A stretch of 64,000 bases of DNA from Methylococcaceae bacterium (GCA_030693065.1 JAUYBL010000003.1:1-64000); one strand, 5' to 3'. Positions 30,283 to 39,425 are shown, counted from the first letter of the stretch. Notes: generated from the sequence alone by a model not told the origin. A program made the numbers and translations.

Positions 30283-31173
30283 TTAACCTGCCACAGCCAA
30301 TTGTACGGTACCTTTTAAGGCCGCTGGGTTCCAATGCTGTTGGGCCCAATCGAGAAGTTCGCTGACTGGCGCATTTTGGCATTCAATAGGTGGGTGTTGT
30401 TTTAATAACCCCAGCAATTTAAAAATCAACTGACTGGGAGAATGAGTATCTACTGCATGGGCCAATGTTTGCTTGCTGAGCTTATGACCTTCAGCATCAA
30501 CAATCACGGGCACATGCATGTAGCTGGGCGTAATGAATTTAAACACTTGCTGTAAATAGATTTGCCGGGGCGTTACATCAAGTAAATCGCAGCCTCGGAC
30601 CACATGATTCACGCCTTGCAAGTAGTCATCAACGACCACAGCAAATTGGTAAGCGATGACCAAGTCTTTGCGCTTTAATATGAAATCACCATGTCGCTCA
30701 GACAGAGAGTGTTTAATTAGGCCTTGCAACTCATCTTCAAAGGCAATAATACGTTGATCGGTTTGGATGCGTATTGCATGTGGTGTATCAGGTAACACCT
30801 GTTGATTCAGACACAAGCCAGGATAAATATCCGCTGGTAAAGCAGACAAAGTCTTACGACTGCAACTACAGGGGTAAAGCAACTGTCGGTGATTTAACTG
30901 ATCAAGAAATTCTTGATAGTCACTCAGGTGCTGACTTTGATAATAAACCGCTTGATCCCAAGTTAACCCAAATGTCTCAAGGGTTGTCAGTATGTTATCA
31001 GCGGAATTTTTGATGTTGCGAGTAGTGTCAAGATCATCAATGCGTAACAGCCATTGGCCCTGATGGGAGCGAGCATCAAGAAAGCTTGCCAGGGCAGTGT
31101 AAATTGAGCCTACATGCAACGGGCCGGTTGGAGACGGGGCAAACCGGCCTACATATAGTTGTGCGTCAGACAC
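30283..31173 (-). CDS. gluQ: glutamyl-Q tRNA(Asp) synthetase
   Basis: A 296-residue truncated glutamyl-tRNA synthetase paralogue that attaches glutamate to queuosine in tRNA(Asp). It keeps the HIGH-like [20 protein letters not shown] and a KMSKS-like HKLSKQ, lacks an anticodon-binding domain, and has the Cys/Tyr zinc site around [20 protein letters not shown]. It lies 11 bp after dksA, a very common dksA-gluQ pairing. Confidence 0.96.
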   Translation of the reverse strand: MSDAQLYVGRFAPSPTGPLHVGSIYTALASFLDARSHQGQWLLRIDDLDTTRNIKNSADNILTTLETFGLTWDQAVYYQSQHLSDYQEFLDQLNHRQLLYPCSCSRKTLSALPADIYPGLCLNQQVLPDTPHAIRIQTDQRIIAFEDELQGLIKHSLSERHGDFILKRKDLVIAYQFAVVVDDYLQGVNHVVRGCDLLDVTPRQIYLQQVFKFITPSYMHVPVIVDAEGHKLSKQTLAHAVDTHSPSQLIFKLLGLLKQHPPIECQNAPVSELLDWAQQHWNPAALKGTVQLAVAG

Positions 31174-31184
31174 AACAAGAGAAC

Positions 31185-31619
31185 TTAGCCCATTTGTTTT
31201 TCGCGAATCTCATCAAGGGTTTTGCAATCGATACACAATGTTGCTGTTGGTCTAGCTTCCAAGCGACGAATACCAATTTCTATGCCGCAAGACTCACAAA
31301 AACCATAATCACCTGCTTCAATAGATTTCAGTGCTTCATCAATTTTTTTGATGAGCTTACGTTCGCGATCACGCGTTCTTAATTCCAAACTGAATTCAGA
31401 TTCTTGTGACGCTCTGTCATTAGGATCAGGAAAATTAGACGCATCGTCCTGCATATGATGCACAGTACGATCAACTTCATGCATTAATTCAGATTTCCAG
31501 TTTTTTAAAATGGTCTCAAAATGCTTCAATTGAGGCCCATTCATGTATTCTTCACCGTCTTTTTCAATATAAGGTGCAAAACTAAAAGGTGATGCAACGG
31601 CTTTAGAATTATCAGTCAT
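31185..31619 (-). CDS. dksA: RNA polymerase-binding factor DksA
   Basis: A 144-residue coiled-coil zinc-finger protein that works with ppGpp at RNA polymerase. The coiled-coil tip residues appear in [20 protein letters not shown], and the C4 zinc finger in [20 protein letters not shown] with a closing C-I-D-C. Length is similar to E. coli DksA. It is divergently placed from the aminotransferase gene. Confidence 0.97.
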   Translation of the reverse strand: MTDNSKAVASPFSFAPYIEKDGEEYMNGPQLKHFETILKNWKSELMHEVDRTVHHMQDDASNFPDPNDRASQESEFSLELRTRDRERKLIKKIDEALKSIEAGDYGFCESCGIEIGIRRLEARPTATLCIDCKTLDEIREKQMG

Positions 31620-31727
31620 CCATTAACTCCCAAGGCAAGGTTAAAAACCGCGCATTTTTAGCAGAATAGTAAATTGATAGCAAGGTTTATTGATATGATC
31701 GGGAGCTTTATAAATCCAAGGCCTGAC

Positions 31728-32891
31728 ATGTTAGAAGACCAAATAGCAAAACGAATCCACGAGATTTCGCCGTTTTACGTAATGGAGTTACTGCAACGTG
31801 CCAAGCAATTGGAAGCACAAGGCAAAAATATTATTCATATGGAAATTGGTGAACCTGATTTTGCTACGCCGCAACCCATTATTGACGCCGGTATCAAACA
31901 CTTACAGACCGGCCAAGTGAAATATACCGCAGCAGCAGGCCTTCCGGAATTGCGTGAAAAAATTGCTGATTTTTATCGACAACGCTATGGCGTATCAGTT
32001 GCTAAGCATCGCATCTTCATCACCCCTGGTGCCTCAGGCGCGCTGTTATTAGCACTGGGTGTCAGTCTAAATCCAGGTGAAGAGCTACTGATGGCGGATC
32101 CTTGCTATCCCTGTAATAGCAACTTTGCCAGTCTATTTGCAGGCAAGGCAAAAACTATTCCCGTCGACGCTCAAACGCAGTATCAAATAACCGCCGACCT
32201 GATTCAGCTACATTGGACAAAAAATACCCGTGGAGCGTTGATCGCCTCACCTTCCAATCCAACCGGCACCTTGATTTCATCACTCGATTTACAACAGGCC
32301 GTTCACGCAGTGACTGAATTGGGTGGCTGTTTTTACTCTGATGAAATCTATCACGGCTTGGTTTATGGCGCGCAAGCGAGTACCGCGCTGGAGTTCAGCG
32401 ATAACGTCTTTGTCATCAATAGCTTTTCAAAATATTTTGGCATGACCGGTTGGCGCGTGGGTTGGCTGGTCGTTCCTGATGCGTATGTTGAAGCAACCGA
32501 AAAGCTGGCACAGAACATATTTATTGCCACATCGACACTCTCACAATATGCCGCATTGGCAGCGTTTGAACCTAGCACGATAGATCTGCTTGAACTCAGG
32601 CGGCATGAATTTGAACAAAGGCGCGATTTTCTTTATCAACGATTATTGGCACTTGGTTTTGATTGCCCAGTTAAACCCGAAGGTGCATTTTACATCTATG
32701 CCAACTGCAGCAAATTTACCGACGACAGCTTCAAGTTTGCGCTGGATTTTCTGGAAACTGAAGGCGTAGCGATAACGCCCGGCAAGGATTTCGGTAATTA
32801 CCATGCTGAACAACACATCCGTTTTGCCTATACAACAGCGATAGAAAATTTACGTATTGCAATGGAAAGGTTAGAAAAATTTATAACCTGA
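31728..32891 (+). CDS. class I/II pyridoxal aminotransferase
   Basis: A 387-residue PLP aminotransferase of the aspartate-type fold. Motifs: IIHMEIGEPDFATPQPI at the N-terminus, SPSNPTGTLI, DEIYHGLVYG, and the PLP lysine in INSFSKYFGMTGWRVGW. The ATG at 31728 (MLEDQIAKRIHEISPFYVM) has an AAGG six nt upstream and fits family starts better than the upstream TTG (31674) or ATG (31695). The substrate is not clear; it is a paralogue of the alaC-like gene at 6.6 kb. Intergenic DNA after it carries a Fur box for the next genes. Confidence 0.85.
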   Translation: MLEDQIAKRIHEISPFYVMELLQRAKQLEAQGKNIIHMEIGEPDFATPQPIIDAGIKHLQTGQVKYTAAAGLPELREKIADFYRQRYGVSVAKHRIFITPGASGALLLALGVSLNPGEELLMADPCYPCNSNFASLFAGKAKTIPVDAQTQYQITADLIQLHWTKNTRGALIASPSNPTGTLISSLDLQQAVHAVTELGGCFYSDEIYHGLVYGAQASTALEFSDNVFVINSFSKYFGMTGWRVGWLVVPDAYVEATEKLAQNIFIATSTLSQYAALAAFEPSTIDLLELRRHEFEQRRDFLYQRLLALGFDCPVKPEGAFYIYANCSKFTDDSFKFALDFLETEGVAITPGKDFGNYHAEQHIRFAYTTAIENLRIAMERLEKFIT

Positions 32892-33028
32892 ATGCCTCTT
32901 GCCCAGTAGTTTTTCCTCACAAAAAAACCTCGTGTCATAACAAAAGCGTCAAATTGACTATCCCCGCATTAAATAAACCAAATTAAAGACAATCCACACG
33001 ACTAATAGCAGAGAAATTCTTAAAACTC

Positions 33029-33059
33029 TTGACTATCAAATAATAATCATTATCATTTG
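33029..33059 (+). promoter_or_regulatory. Fur box and promoter of the heme uptake cluster
   Basis: CAAATAATAATCATTATCAT with a following TTG (33037-33059) closely matches the Fur palindrome. It overlaps a possible promoter: TTGACT (33029-33034), 16-nt spacer, TATCAT (33051-33056). It lies about 100 bp before the small ORF that opens the hemP-tonB cluster. Confidence 0.8.
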
Positions 33060-33156
33060 CAAAAAGGCGATCTTTTTTACTCTCTCACTTTTACTCTGAA
33101 AAATACAGTTGGTGAGCAATGTAATATTTTGTGAAATTGTTTCGAATGAGGTTGTC

Positions 33157-33435
33157 ATGTTAGATAAAAGAATCAACACTCCGATACGACCGGAACTAGC
33201 GCATTTACATGTCGCAACTTGCCTATTGATAACCCAGTTTATCAATGGTCGTCATTGCCCGAAGCTGGCTCATTTAATCGTGCAACAACTTGATTCTTTG
33301 CTGGCCCATCCAGAACTGGAACAGTTTTCGGATAGCCGCAATATGTATCAACAATTATTGGAGCATTGGCAAAAAGTAACCGCTCTGTTACTTGAACAAC
33401 AAGCGGTCGGGCAACGACAAAGCCAATATCATTAG
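33157..33435 (+). CDS. small Fur-box-linked protein, unknown
   Basis: A 92-residue protein (MLDKRINTPIRPELAHLHVA) first in line after the Fur box. No signal peptide or membrane helix. It is His/Gln/Leu rich and probably all-helical; the segment GRHCPKLAHLIVQQLDSLLAHPELE recalls small Fur-controlled proteins of the FagA type, but I cannot confirm the family. A longer version starting at 33109 exists but adds an unlikely leader. hemP follows 27 bp later, so it is probably iron-regulated and co-transcribed. Function unknown. Confidence 0.65.
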   Translation: MLDKRINTPIRPELAHLHVATCLLITQFINGRHCPKLAHLIVQQLDSLLAHPELEQFSDSRNMYQQLLEHWQKVTALLLEQQAVGQRQSQYH

Positions 33436-33462
33436 CTCGTTAAATCGACAATTTATAAAAAC

Positions 33463-33654
33463 ATGAAAAATCCACCTAACAATCCGACATCCGATTTAGC
33501 CGAGCCGCAAAGCGAGCGTGAACTTGCTGCAGGCAAGCTCCGGTTTAACAGCCGACTGTTATTCGGTACGCAAAATGAAATTGTTATCGAACATCAGGGT
33601 GATGACTATCGTCTCCGTATCACCAGCAACGGCAAACTGATTTTGACTAAATAG
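33463..33654 (+). CDS. hemP: hemin uptake protein HemP
   Basis: A 63-residue HemP/HmuP-like protein. The C-terminal YRLRITSNGKLILTK and the SRLLFGTQNEIVIEHQGDDY segment are the family hallmark. In other bacteria HemP (HmuP) is needed for expression of heme receptor genes and lies beside them. It sits between a small unknown gene and tonB-exbB-exbD under the same Fur box. The ribosome-binding site is weak. Confidence 0.9.
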   Translation: MKNPPNNPTSDLAEPQSERELAAGKLRFNSRLLFGTQNEIVIEHQGDDYRLRITSNGKLILTK

Positions 33655-33675
33655 ATTAAATCCGCTTCAGCGATA

Positions 33676-33714
33676 CAGCCAGCCACTCAGCCCAATCGGG
33701 CCAGGAAGCCAGCC
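33676..33714 (+). promoter_or_regulatory. degenerate receptor-leader motif before tonB
   Basis: Carries CCAGCCACTCAGC and GGCCAGGAAGCCAGCC arms like the receptor leaders, but its loop (CCCAATCGGG) is not complementary to the tonB start region. Ends 23 nt before tonB. It may be decayed or act differently. Confidence 0.5.
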
Positions 33715-33737
33715 AACCTTTTACTCAGACACGAGGT

Positions 33738-34610
33738 ATGGCTATGTCAGCACATTCTTTTAAATTATTGGATTTTCCGGCAGCCGCTGCTCAAAATCCC
33801 ACGACGATTCCAAGCAGCAAAATAGCCGCTACCGGATTGCTTACCGTCGTTAATGCTAAAAGCGCAAGCACCGTAGCAATTGGCCAAAACAATCCCGCTA
33901 AACGAGGCACGTCGAATTTCCACAGCCCCATCAAACGCAGTGAAGCCTTGCTCGGTATTTCGCTAACCCTGGCGTTGCATTTGCTATGGTTTTTCACGGC
34001 ACCGGCTACCGAAAAGCGCGAAGCCGTCACGCCGCCGCAACCCATCATGGTGGAATGGCTTAGCAATTCGCAATCTCAGGCGGAACCGGTCAAACCGCAG
34101 TCGCAACCAACCCCGAAAATAGTAAAGCCAGCCGTCAAACCCAAGGTACAACCCCGAAAAGTGGCGGCCATTCCCGCAAAACCAGTCATTGCCGCCACCA
34201 GCACATCGGCAGAGTCGACGATTGCCCAACCTGTGGAAGCACCGCCTGCACCAGCAGTTGTTGTGGTTGCCAATCCGGCACCTGCTGCAACAGCATCACC
34301 AAACAGCACTGCTGACGATGCCCCTGTCACGCTGCCGCATCTCAATGCCGACTATTTGAACAACCCGGCACCGGACTATCCTTCAGCTTCTCGAGAACTC
34401 GGCGAACAAGGCCGGGTGTTACTGCGCGCCATGATCAATATCGACGGTACGGTCGCCCAAGTGGTACTGCGCAAAAGCAGCGGTTTTGACCGTCTGGATC
34501 AGGCTGCGCTGGATACCGTTAAAAATTGGCGCTTCGTGCCGGCCCAACGCGGCGAGCAAAAAGTATCGGCCTGGGTTGTTGTACCCGTTGCATTTTCACT
34601 TGAAGGATAA
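33738..34610 (+). CDS. tonB: energy transducer TonB
   Basis: A 290-residue TonB. An unusually long N-terminal cytoplasmic stretch of ~65 residues precedes the membrane helix (about 70-88, ALLGISLTLALHLLWFFTAP). The periplasmic spacer is rich in Pro, Lys and Ala (VKPQSQPTPKIVKPAVKPKV). The C-terminal TonB domain reads PDYPSASRELGEQGRVLLRA through VKNWRFVPAQRGEQ. It would transmit the proton-motive force from ExbBD to the four receptors found downstream. exbB starts 4 bp after it. Confidence 0.93.
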   Translation: MAMSAHSFKLLDFPAAAAQNPTTIPSSKIAATGLLTVVNAKSASTVAIGQNNPAKRGTSNFHSPIKRSEALLGISLTLALHLLWFFTAPATEKREAVTPPQPIMVEWLSNSQSQAEPVKPQSQPTPKIVKPAVKPKVQPRKVAAIPAKPVIAATSTSAESTIAQPVEAPPAPAVVVVANPAPAATASPNSTADDAPVTLPHLNADYLNNPAPDYPSASRELGEQGRVLLRAMINIDGTVAQVVLRKSSGFDRLDQAALDTVKNWRFVPAQRGEQKVSAWVVVPVAFSLEG

Positions 34611-34614
34611 ACTT

Positions 34615-35304
34615 ATGGATTTCAAACATTTTTTAGCGCAAAACGATTCGGTCGGCTTATTCCTGTTTGGCTTGCTGATCAGCATGTCGATGGCCAGCTG
34701 GTATTTTATTGTTATCAAGGCCTGGCAAGGCAGACAGGCGCGTCTCCGTAGCGAGCAATTTTTAACCAGTTTCTGGGATGCCACCTCGCTGGATGAAGTG
34801 GCGCAATCACTTAATCAACACCCTGCCAGCGAACCGTTTGCGCATTTAACTTACCACGCCATCAGTTCTGCACGACATCATGCCAATCATGGTGCGCACC
34901 GTCTGAACGAAGCCGGTTCCGCTCCGGAATTTTTAACCCGCGCCATGCGCCGTGTGATCGACGAAGAAACCGCGCAACTGGAATGGGGTCTGACTGCGCT
35001 GGCTTCGATTGCCAGCACCGCGCCGTTTGTTGGTTTGTTTGGTACCGTTTGGGGTGTTTACCACGCATTGATTGCTATCGGCCAAGGTAGCTCGGGTACG
35101 CTCGATCAAATTGCCGGACCGGTTGGTGAAGCCTTGATTATGACCGGACTGGGGCTAGCCGTCGCCATTCCAGCGGTACTGGCTTACAACGATTGTTCCC
35201 GCTCTAACCGGCTGGTGCTGGCAAAGCTTGATGCCTTTGCCCACGACTTATTCGCCTTCCTGACCACCGGCGCCACCGTGCCGCTTAACTCCGGAGGTGC
35301 GTAA
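34615..35304 (+). CDS. exbB: ExbB proton channel protein (second set)
   Basis: A 229-residue ExbB/MotA/TolQ protein. Start at ATG 34615 (MDFKHFLAQNDSVGLFLFGL) with GAAGGA upstream. Three helices are visible: SVGLFLFGLLISMSMASWYF, ASIASTAPFVGLFGTVWGVY and GEALIMTGLGLAVAIPAVLA, with the conserved TAPFVGLFGTVWG. It overlaps exbD by 1 bp. As part of tonB-exbB-exbD it is the motor for heme and siderophore import here, unlike the copy in the lpxK operon. Confidence 0.94.
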   Translation: MDFKHFLAQNDSVGLFLFGLLISMSMASWYFIVIKAWQGRQARLRSEQFLTSFWDATSLDEVAQSLNQHPASEPFAHLTYHAISSARHHANHGAHRLNEAGSAPEFLTRAMRRVIDEETAQLEWGLTALASIASTAPFVGLFGTVWGVYHALIAIGQGSSGTLDQIAGPVGEALIMTGLGLAVAIPAVLAYNDCSRSNRLVLAKLDAFAHDLFAFLTTGATVPLNSGGA

Positions 35305-35732
35305 TGGCATTCGGCGGTTTTGATCAAAGCAAAAACACCCACCCGGTTGCGGAAATCAACATGGTGCCGCTGATCGATGTGATGCTGGTACTGCTGATCA
35401 TTTTCATGATCACCGCGCCGATGATGACGCACACGGTAAAAATCGACCTACCGAAAGCCGGTAGTCAGGCACAGCCGGAGAAAACCGAACATATTGCCCT
35501 ATCTATAAAACTTGACGAGCAGTTGTTCTGGAATGAAACGCCGGTATCGCGCGACGAGCTGCAACAACGCCTGCAACAAATCGCCGAACAAACGCCGCAG
35601 CCGGAATTGCATATCAGGGCTGATCAGGCCGCGCAGTACCGGCTTATCGCTGAAACTTTGGCCGATGCCGCCAAAGCAGGCGTTACCCGTATCGGTTTTG
35701 TGTCGGAACCGGAAACTGCCGAAAAACAATAA
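35304..35732 (+). CDS. exbD: ExbD motor protein (second set)
   Basis: A 142-residue ExbD/TolR protein. The single helix (INMVPLIDVMLVLLIIFMIT) carries the proton-path Asp; the rest is periplasmic. It starts on the last base of the exbB stop codon. A 13-bp hairpin (35744-35774) follows, then the leader of the first receptor. Confidence 0.94.
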   Translation: MAFGGFDQSKNTHPVAEINMVPLIDVMLVLLIIFMITAPMMTHTVKIDLPKAGSQAQPEKTEHIALSIKLDEQLFWNETPVSRDELQQRLQQIAEQTPQPELHIRADQAAQYRLIAETLADAAKAGVTRIGFVSEPETAEKQ

Positions 35733-35743
35733 AGCCGTATTAG

Positions 35744-35774
35744 CGAATTAAACCGGCCCGAGCCGGTTAATTCG
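35744..35774 (+). terminator. hairpin between exbD and receptor 1
   Basis: CGAATTAA(A)CCGGC (35744-35757) pairs with GCCGGTTAATTCG (35762-35774) around a 4-nt loop. There is no U-run, so it could be a partial terminator or an mRNA-stabilising hairpin. AT-rich DNA after it could hold a promoter for the receptor. Confidence 0.6.
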
Positions 35775-35793
35775 ATAATCAAAATAATAAATG

Positions 35794-35869
35794 AACCAGC
35801 CACCTAGCTACTCCTTGCCAGGCAGCCATCAATTTGAACTCAAATCTGATAGGCGGAGTAGCAATAATG
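35794..35869 (+). promoter_or_regulatory. receptor leader element, copy A
   Basis: Conserved arms AACCAGCCACCTAGC and GCCAGGCAGCCA (35794-35828) flank a variable loop. Loop GCTACTCC (35807-35814) is an exact 8-nt complement of GGAGTAGC (35855-35862), which contains the ribosome-binding site of the gene starting at 35867. In this copy a C-to-T change in the left arm also allows an extra pair with the right arm. Confidence 0.7.
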
Positions 35870-38236
35870 CTAGTCAAATTCAATCGCTTTGGAACGGCAA
35901 TAGTCGTCGTGTTGCTGGAACTCAATCCGGCAACATTGGCGCACGCGGCCGATACCAACATCGGTGCCTCTGAGGCAGAAATCCCGCCACCGGATTCTGA
36001 ACTTGACGAAATAGAACTTAAAACGGTAACCGTAAAGGCTAAAGCCAACAAACCGACAGTTAGAGAATTACCGGGCACCAGCTCGACTATCGGGTCGGAA
36101 ACCATAGAAAAACAGTTGGTTCGCAATATCAAGGATTTGATTCGCTACGAACCCGGCGTCAATGTCGGCAACGACCCCCAGCGCTTCGGTGCCTCAGGAT
36201 TTACTATCCGCGGCCTTGGCGGCAATCGTGTGTTGATGCAAATTGACGGTGTCCGTATGCCCGATGCGTTTTCCGTAGGCTCGTTTGCCAGCGCCACCCG
36301 CAACGCTATCGACATGGATGCATTGAAATCAGTTGAGATCGTGCGGGGCTCCGGCTCGGCAGCATACGGCGGGGATGCGCTGGGTGGTACGGTCAGCTTT
36401 GTCACCAAGGACCCTCGCGACTATCTGCATATTTTCCATAAGAATTACTATACCGGCCTTAAACTCGGCTACAACACGACAGATAACAGCTTTATGCAGA
36501 CGGCAACACTGGCCGGGGCTTTCCGCGGTTGGGAGAGTATGCTGTTGTTTACCCATTCAAAAAGCGAGGAAACCGACAACAAAGGTGACAATAAAAGCGC
36601 TGACGGCAGCCGCACCGCACCCAGTCCGCAAGATAACCAAAACTTCAATCTACTCGGAAAACTGCTTTATCGATTTAACGAAGACAACGTGCTGCGCGTG
36701 ACCGGCGAATGGCTGCAAAGCCAGTCCGATTTGGATGCCCTGCACGCCCGTGGCCGGGATTTTTCATTCCGATTTGTTAATAGCCTGATTTCCGATGACA
36801 GCCAATCCCGCTGGCGGCTATCGCTGGATCAAACTTTAAAAAATATCGACTTGCCGGTATTTGACAGCCTGATGTGGAAGGTATACGCCCAGCAGTCGGA
36901 TACTCGCCAGCTCACTAGTCAGAATCGTTTCTCAAATTTTGAAAAGCAAACTTTGATTAAGCGGATATTTGAATACGAAAATGATGACATCGGCGGTGAA
37001 TTGCAGCTGGACAAGACTTTCAAACTGAGCTTTTCGGATCACGTAGTGCAAGTCGGAGGCCAGATCACTCAAAACTCGATTACCCAGCAACGCGACGGCA
37101 ACATAACCTACATCGACGGCAACTTTGGCCACCCCAAGGGCAGCATCAGCAATTTTGTAAACCCGGATACCTTTCCGGTGCGGGATTTCCCCCTCAGCAC
37201 CATCACCAAGGCAGGCATCTATGCCCAGGACACTATCGCTATTTGGGATAAGCAGATCGAACTGGTACCCGGCGGTCGCTGGGAATATTACCGGCTGTCG
37301 CCAAAGTCCGATTATTTATTCGAAAAAGCCGCCGAAGACGGCGATCCGATTCTCGCAGCTGAAATTGAAGCCTCTAAGTTTCTGCCCAAATTCGGCACGC
37401 TACTGCATCTAAACGACATCTTTACGGTGCATGGCCAATATACGCACGGATTTCGCGGCCCCAATTTTTCTGACGCCAATACCGGGTTTACCAATATTTC
37501 CGCTGGTTACAGCAGCATTCCTAATCCCGCCTTACAACCTGAAACCAGTACCGGCGCCGAAATCGGCCTGCGTGGCAAAGGCAATGCAGGCAATTTCGAC
37601 GTGACGTTGTTCCGTAACGATTACGATAATTTCATCTTCGATACGGTTATCTGCAACCCAGCCACCAGCACGAACTGCCTGCTCGGCTTCTTAACTTATC
37701 AGACCCTCAACAGCCCGGATCCAATCCGTTTTCAGGGGATCGAACTAAAAAGCCGACTCTATCTGGACTGGCTAACACCATCCCTACAGGGCACCAGTAT
37801 GCTGATCAGCGGTTCGTACACCGAAGGTTTGAATCTGGGGACACAAAGCAGTCACGATTACGCAGTTCGCGCTATCAGTCCGATGAAAGGCGTTATCGGT
37901 CTGCGTTACGACAGGCCCAACGGAGATTGGGGCACAGAAATCATTATGACATTGGTAGGCCGTAAACAAGCCAACACCGCTCCCGTCGACGCCCCTTACT
38001 TAACCGATAGCTACGGCGTTATCGACTTCAACGGTTATTACAATTTTGACAAACACGTAGCGTTTAACTTTGGGGTTTTCAATGTGTTGGATAAAAAATA
38101 TATCGATTGGGAGGACGTCAATACCCGGGCCGGCGATCCTCATGCCACGCTCGGCCCCTTTGCGAACGCCGATATTTGGGATCGCTATTCGCGCCCGGGC
38201 CGTAATCTCGGCATCACTGTAAAAATTGCTTATTAG
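35867..38236 (+). CDS. TonB-dependent heme-type receptor
   Basis: A 789-residue outer-membrane receptor of the hemoglobin/heme group. A signal peptide (to AHAAD) and a TonB-box-like ELKTVTVKAK lead into a plug domain (GSETIEKQLVRNIKDLIRYE, FTIRGLGGNRVLMQIDGVR) and a barrel ending in NLGITVKIAY. The FRAP box is present as GFRGPNFSDANTGF, with a NPALQPE box, though no His lies between them. Start at ATG 35867 rather than the TTG at 35834, with GGAG upstream. Heme specificity is also supported by hemP before it and hmuS, hugZ and hmuTUV after it. Confidence 0.9.
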   Translation: MLVKFNRFGTAIVVVLLELNPATLAHAADTNIGASEAEIPPPDSELDEIELKTVTVKAKANKPTVRELPGTSSTIGSETIEKQLVRNIKDLIRYEPGVNVGNDPQRFGASGFTIRGLGGNRVLMQIDGVRMPDAFSVGSFASATRNAIDMDALKSVEIVRGSGSAAYGGDALGGTVSFVTKDPRDYLHIFHKNYYTGLKLGYNTTDNSFMQTATLAGAFRGWESMLLFTHSKSEETDNKGDNKSADGSRTAPSPQDNQNFNLLGKLLYRFNEDNVLRVTGEWLQSQSDLDALHARGRDFSFRFVNSLISDDSQSRWRLSLDQTLKNIDLPVFDSLMWKVYAQQSDTRQLTSQNRFSNFEKQTLIKRIFEYENDDIGGELQLDKTFKLSFSDHVVQVGGQITQNSITQQRDGNITYIDGNFGHPKGSISNFVNPDTFPVRDFPLSTITKAGIYAQDTIAIWDKQIELVPGGRWEYYRLSPKSDYLFEKAAEDGDPILAAEIEASKFLPKFGTLLHLNDIFTVHGQYTHGFRGPNFSDANTGFTNISAGYSSIPNPALQPETSTGAEIGLRGKGNAGNFDVTLFRNDYDNFIFDTVICNPATSTNCLLGFLTYQTLNSPDPIRFQGIELKSRLYLDWLTPSLQGTSMLISGSYTEGLNLGTQSSHDYAVRAISPMKGVIGLRYDRPNGDWGTEIIMTLVGRKQANTAPVDAPYLTDSYGVIDFNGYYNFDKHVAFNFGVFNVLDKKYIDWEDVNTRAGDPHATLGPFANADIWDRYSRPGRNLGITVKIAY

Positions 38237-38246
38237 AGGTAGCGTC

Positions 38247-38483
38247 ATGACGACTGGAAAGGGGCAGCATAAAGAAGCCCAAAAAAAACTCGAATCACTA
38301 TTTGACGAACTGCTCCGTCACGATGGTTTCGGCGATTTGCGGCTGGAAATGCGCCTATTAAAACGCGGACAAAAAGAAGTGATTATTTATTGCGGTAAAC
38401 AATATCGCTATGTCGTGGACTTTCAGCATACCGATAAACCACCGGTATCTGAGCGGAGCGAAGTTAACAACGCCGGGATTTGA
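38247..38483 (+). CDS. small unknown protein after heme receptor
   Basis: A 78-residue soluble protein (MTTGKGQHKEAQKKLESLFD) starting 10 bp after the receptor with a good AGAGG site. It is charged, with a helix (EAQKKLESLFDELLRHDGFGD) and a beta-rich part (LEMRLLKRGQKEVIIYCGKQYRYVVDF). I do not recognise the family. Its position between a heme receptor and heme-handling genes suggests a role in the same process. Its C-terminal ~15 residues look unstructured. Confidence 0.7.
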   Translation: MTTGKGQHKEAQKKLESLFDELLRHDGFGDLRLEMRLLKRGQKEVIIYCGKQYRYVVDFQHTDKPPVSERSEVNNAGI

Positions 38484-38693
38484 CTGGGTATTTTTCGGCA
38501 ACCATTCCACCGAAACTATTCCAACTATCAAGGCTGCATTACAACTTTTTTAAAATTTTCAACACCTGACACCGCCACGGCGGATCGCCGGCTTGGGGCC
38601 GAAATGTCGGGATCTATTTATAAAAACCGGGCGGGTTGTCTTCGCGGAGAAGAGACACGTTTAATTAAATACTTAACTAAAGGAAAAAACATT

Positions 38694-39425
38694 ATGAAAA
38701 CGATTCAACAATTGACTCTGGCTGCCGGTTTATTAACCGTTTCCGGACTGGTTGCGGCGGACATCGTCAACGGACCAAACCCCTACGGGTCAGGCTTTGG
38801 TTTTGACAAACCCAATGAGGCAAGCTGGGGTGAGTGGACCCGTGGCGACGCCGGTACTTTATATGCGGAGTGGGACAGTTTCGTTGACGCATCTTACCCC
38901 GGTGTACGTACCGCAGCGCCTGACGTAGGCAGCGCCGGCATCACTGGTGCTTATCTCGGCTGGAATGCCGGTACCTTCGCAGCCGGATCTGGCAATTTAT
39001 ACAGCTTCAGTGTGCCGGAACAGTTTAGCGCCTCGCTCACCGGCAGCGTTGCTCCCGGTCCGGTGCGCGCGGTATTGCAGTTCGAGACCTGGGGAATAGA
39101 GGCTGACTATTCGACCATCACCCTCAATGGCATAGCGCCGACTTTTAGCGATGACTCTTATTTCCAAGCAAATTATGCAAGCTCTTTTGGGCCTGTCGAC
39201 TTGGTGCAACGTCTGGCCTACTGGGATCTGGATGCGCCTGTTGCGAGTTATGTATTCAGCTTCGGCAGCACCGAGCCGAGCTTGAGTCTGGCTCAAGTTG
39301 CCTTGGATGTAGGCTCGATCACTGCAGTGCCGGTACCTGCCGCTGTATGGATGTTTATGGCCGGCTTGATGAGCATGCTGGGCTTAAACCGTCGTAAACA
39401 CTCGAATATATCGATGGCAATTTAA
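38694..39425 (+). CDS. secreted protein with PEP-CTERM-like sorting signal
   Basis: A 243-residue protein with an N-terminal signal peptide (MKTIQQLTLAAGLLTVSGLV-AA). The body is acidic, Gly/Ser/aromatic-rich and beta-like. The C-terminal tripartite tail has a VPVPAAVW motif, a hydrophobic helix, then RRK, as in PEP-CTERM/VPLPA-CTERM proteins processed by an exosortase. The ATG at 38694 is preferred because a signal peptide starts there. It stands between the heme receptor and hmuS, so a surface heme or iron role is possible, but no domain supports it. Confidence 0.8.
   Translation: MKTIQQLTLAAGLLTVSGLVAADIVNGPNPYGSGFGFDKPNEASWGEWTRGDAGTLYAEWDSFVDASYPGVRTAAPDVGSAGITGAYLGWNAGTFAAGSGNLYSFSVPEQFSASLTGSVAPGPVRAVLQFETWGIEADYSTITLNGIAPTFSDDSYFQANYASSFGPVDLVQRLAYWDLDAPVASYVFSFGSTEPSLSLAQVALDVGSITAVPVPAAVWMFMAGLMSMLGLNRRKHSNISMAI

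Noticed and set aside
35794-35828. Cobalamin riboswitch as explanation of the receptor leader
   Set aside because: The conserved B12-box is absent, and the element is far shorter than that class.
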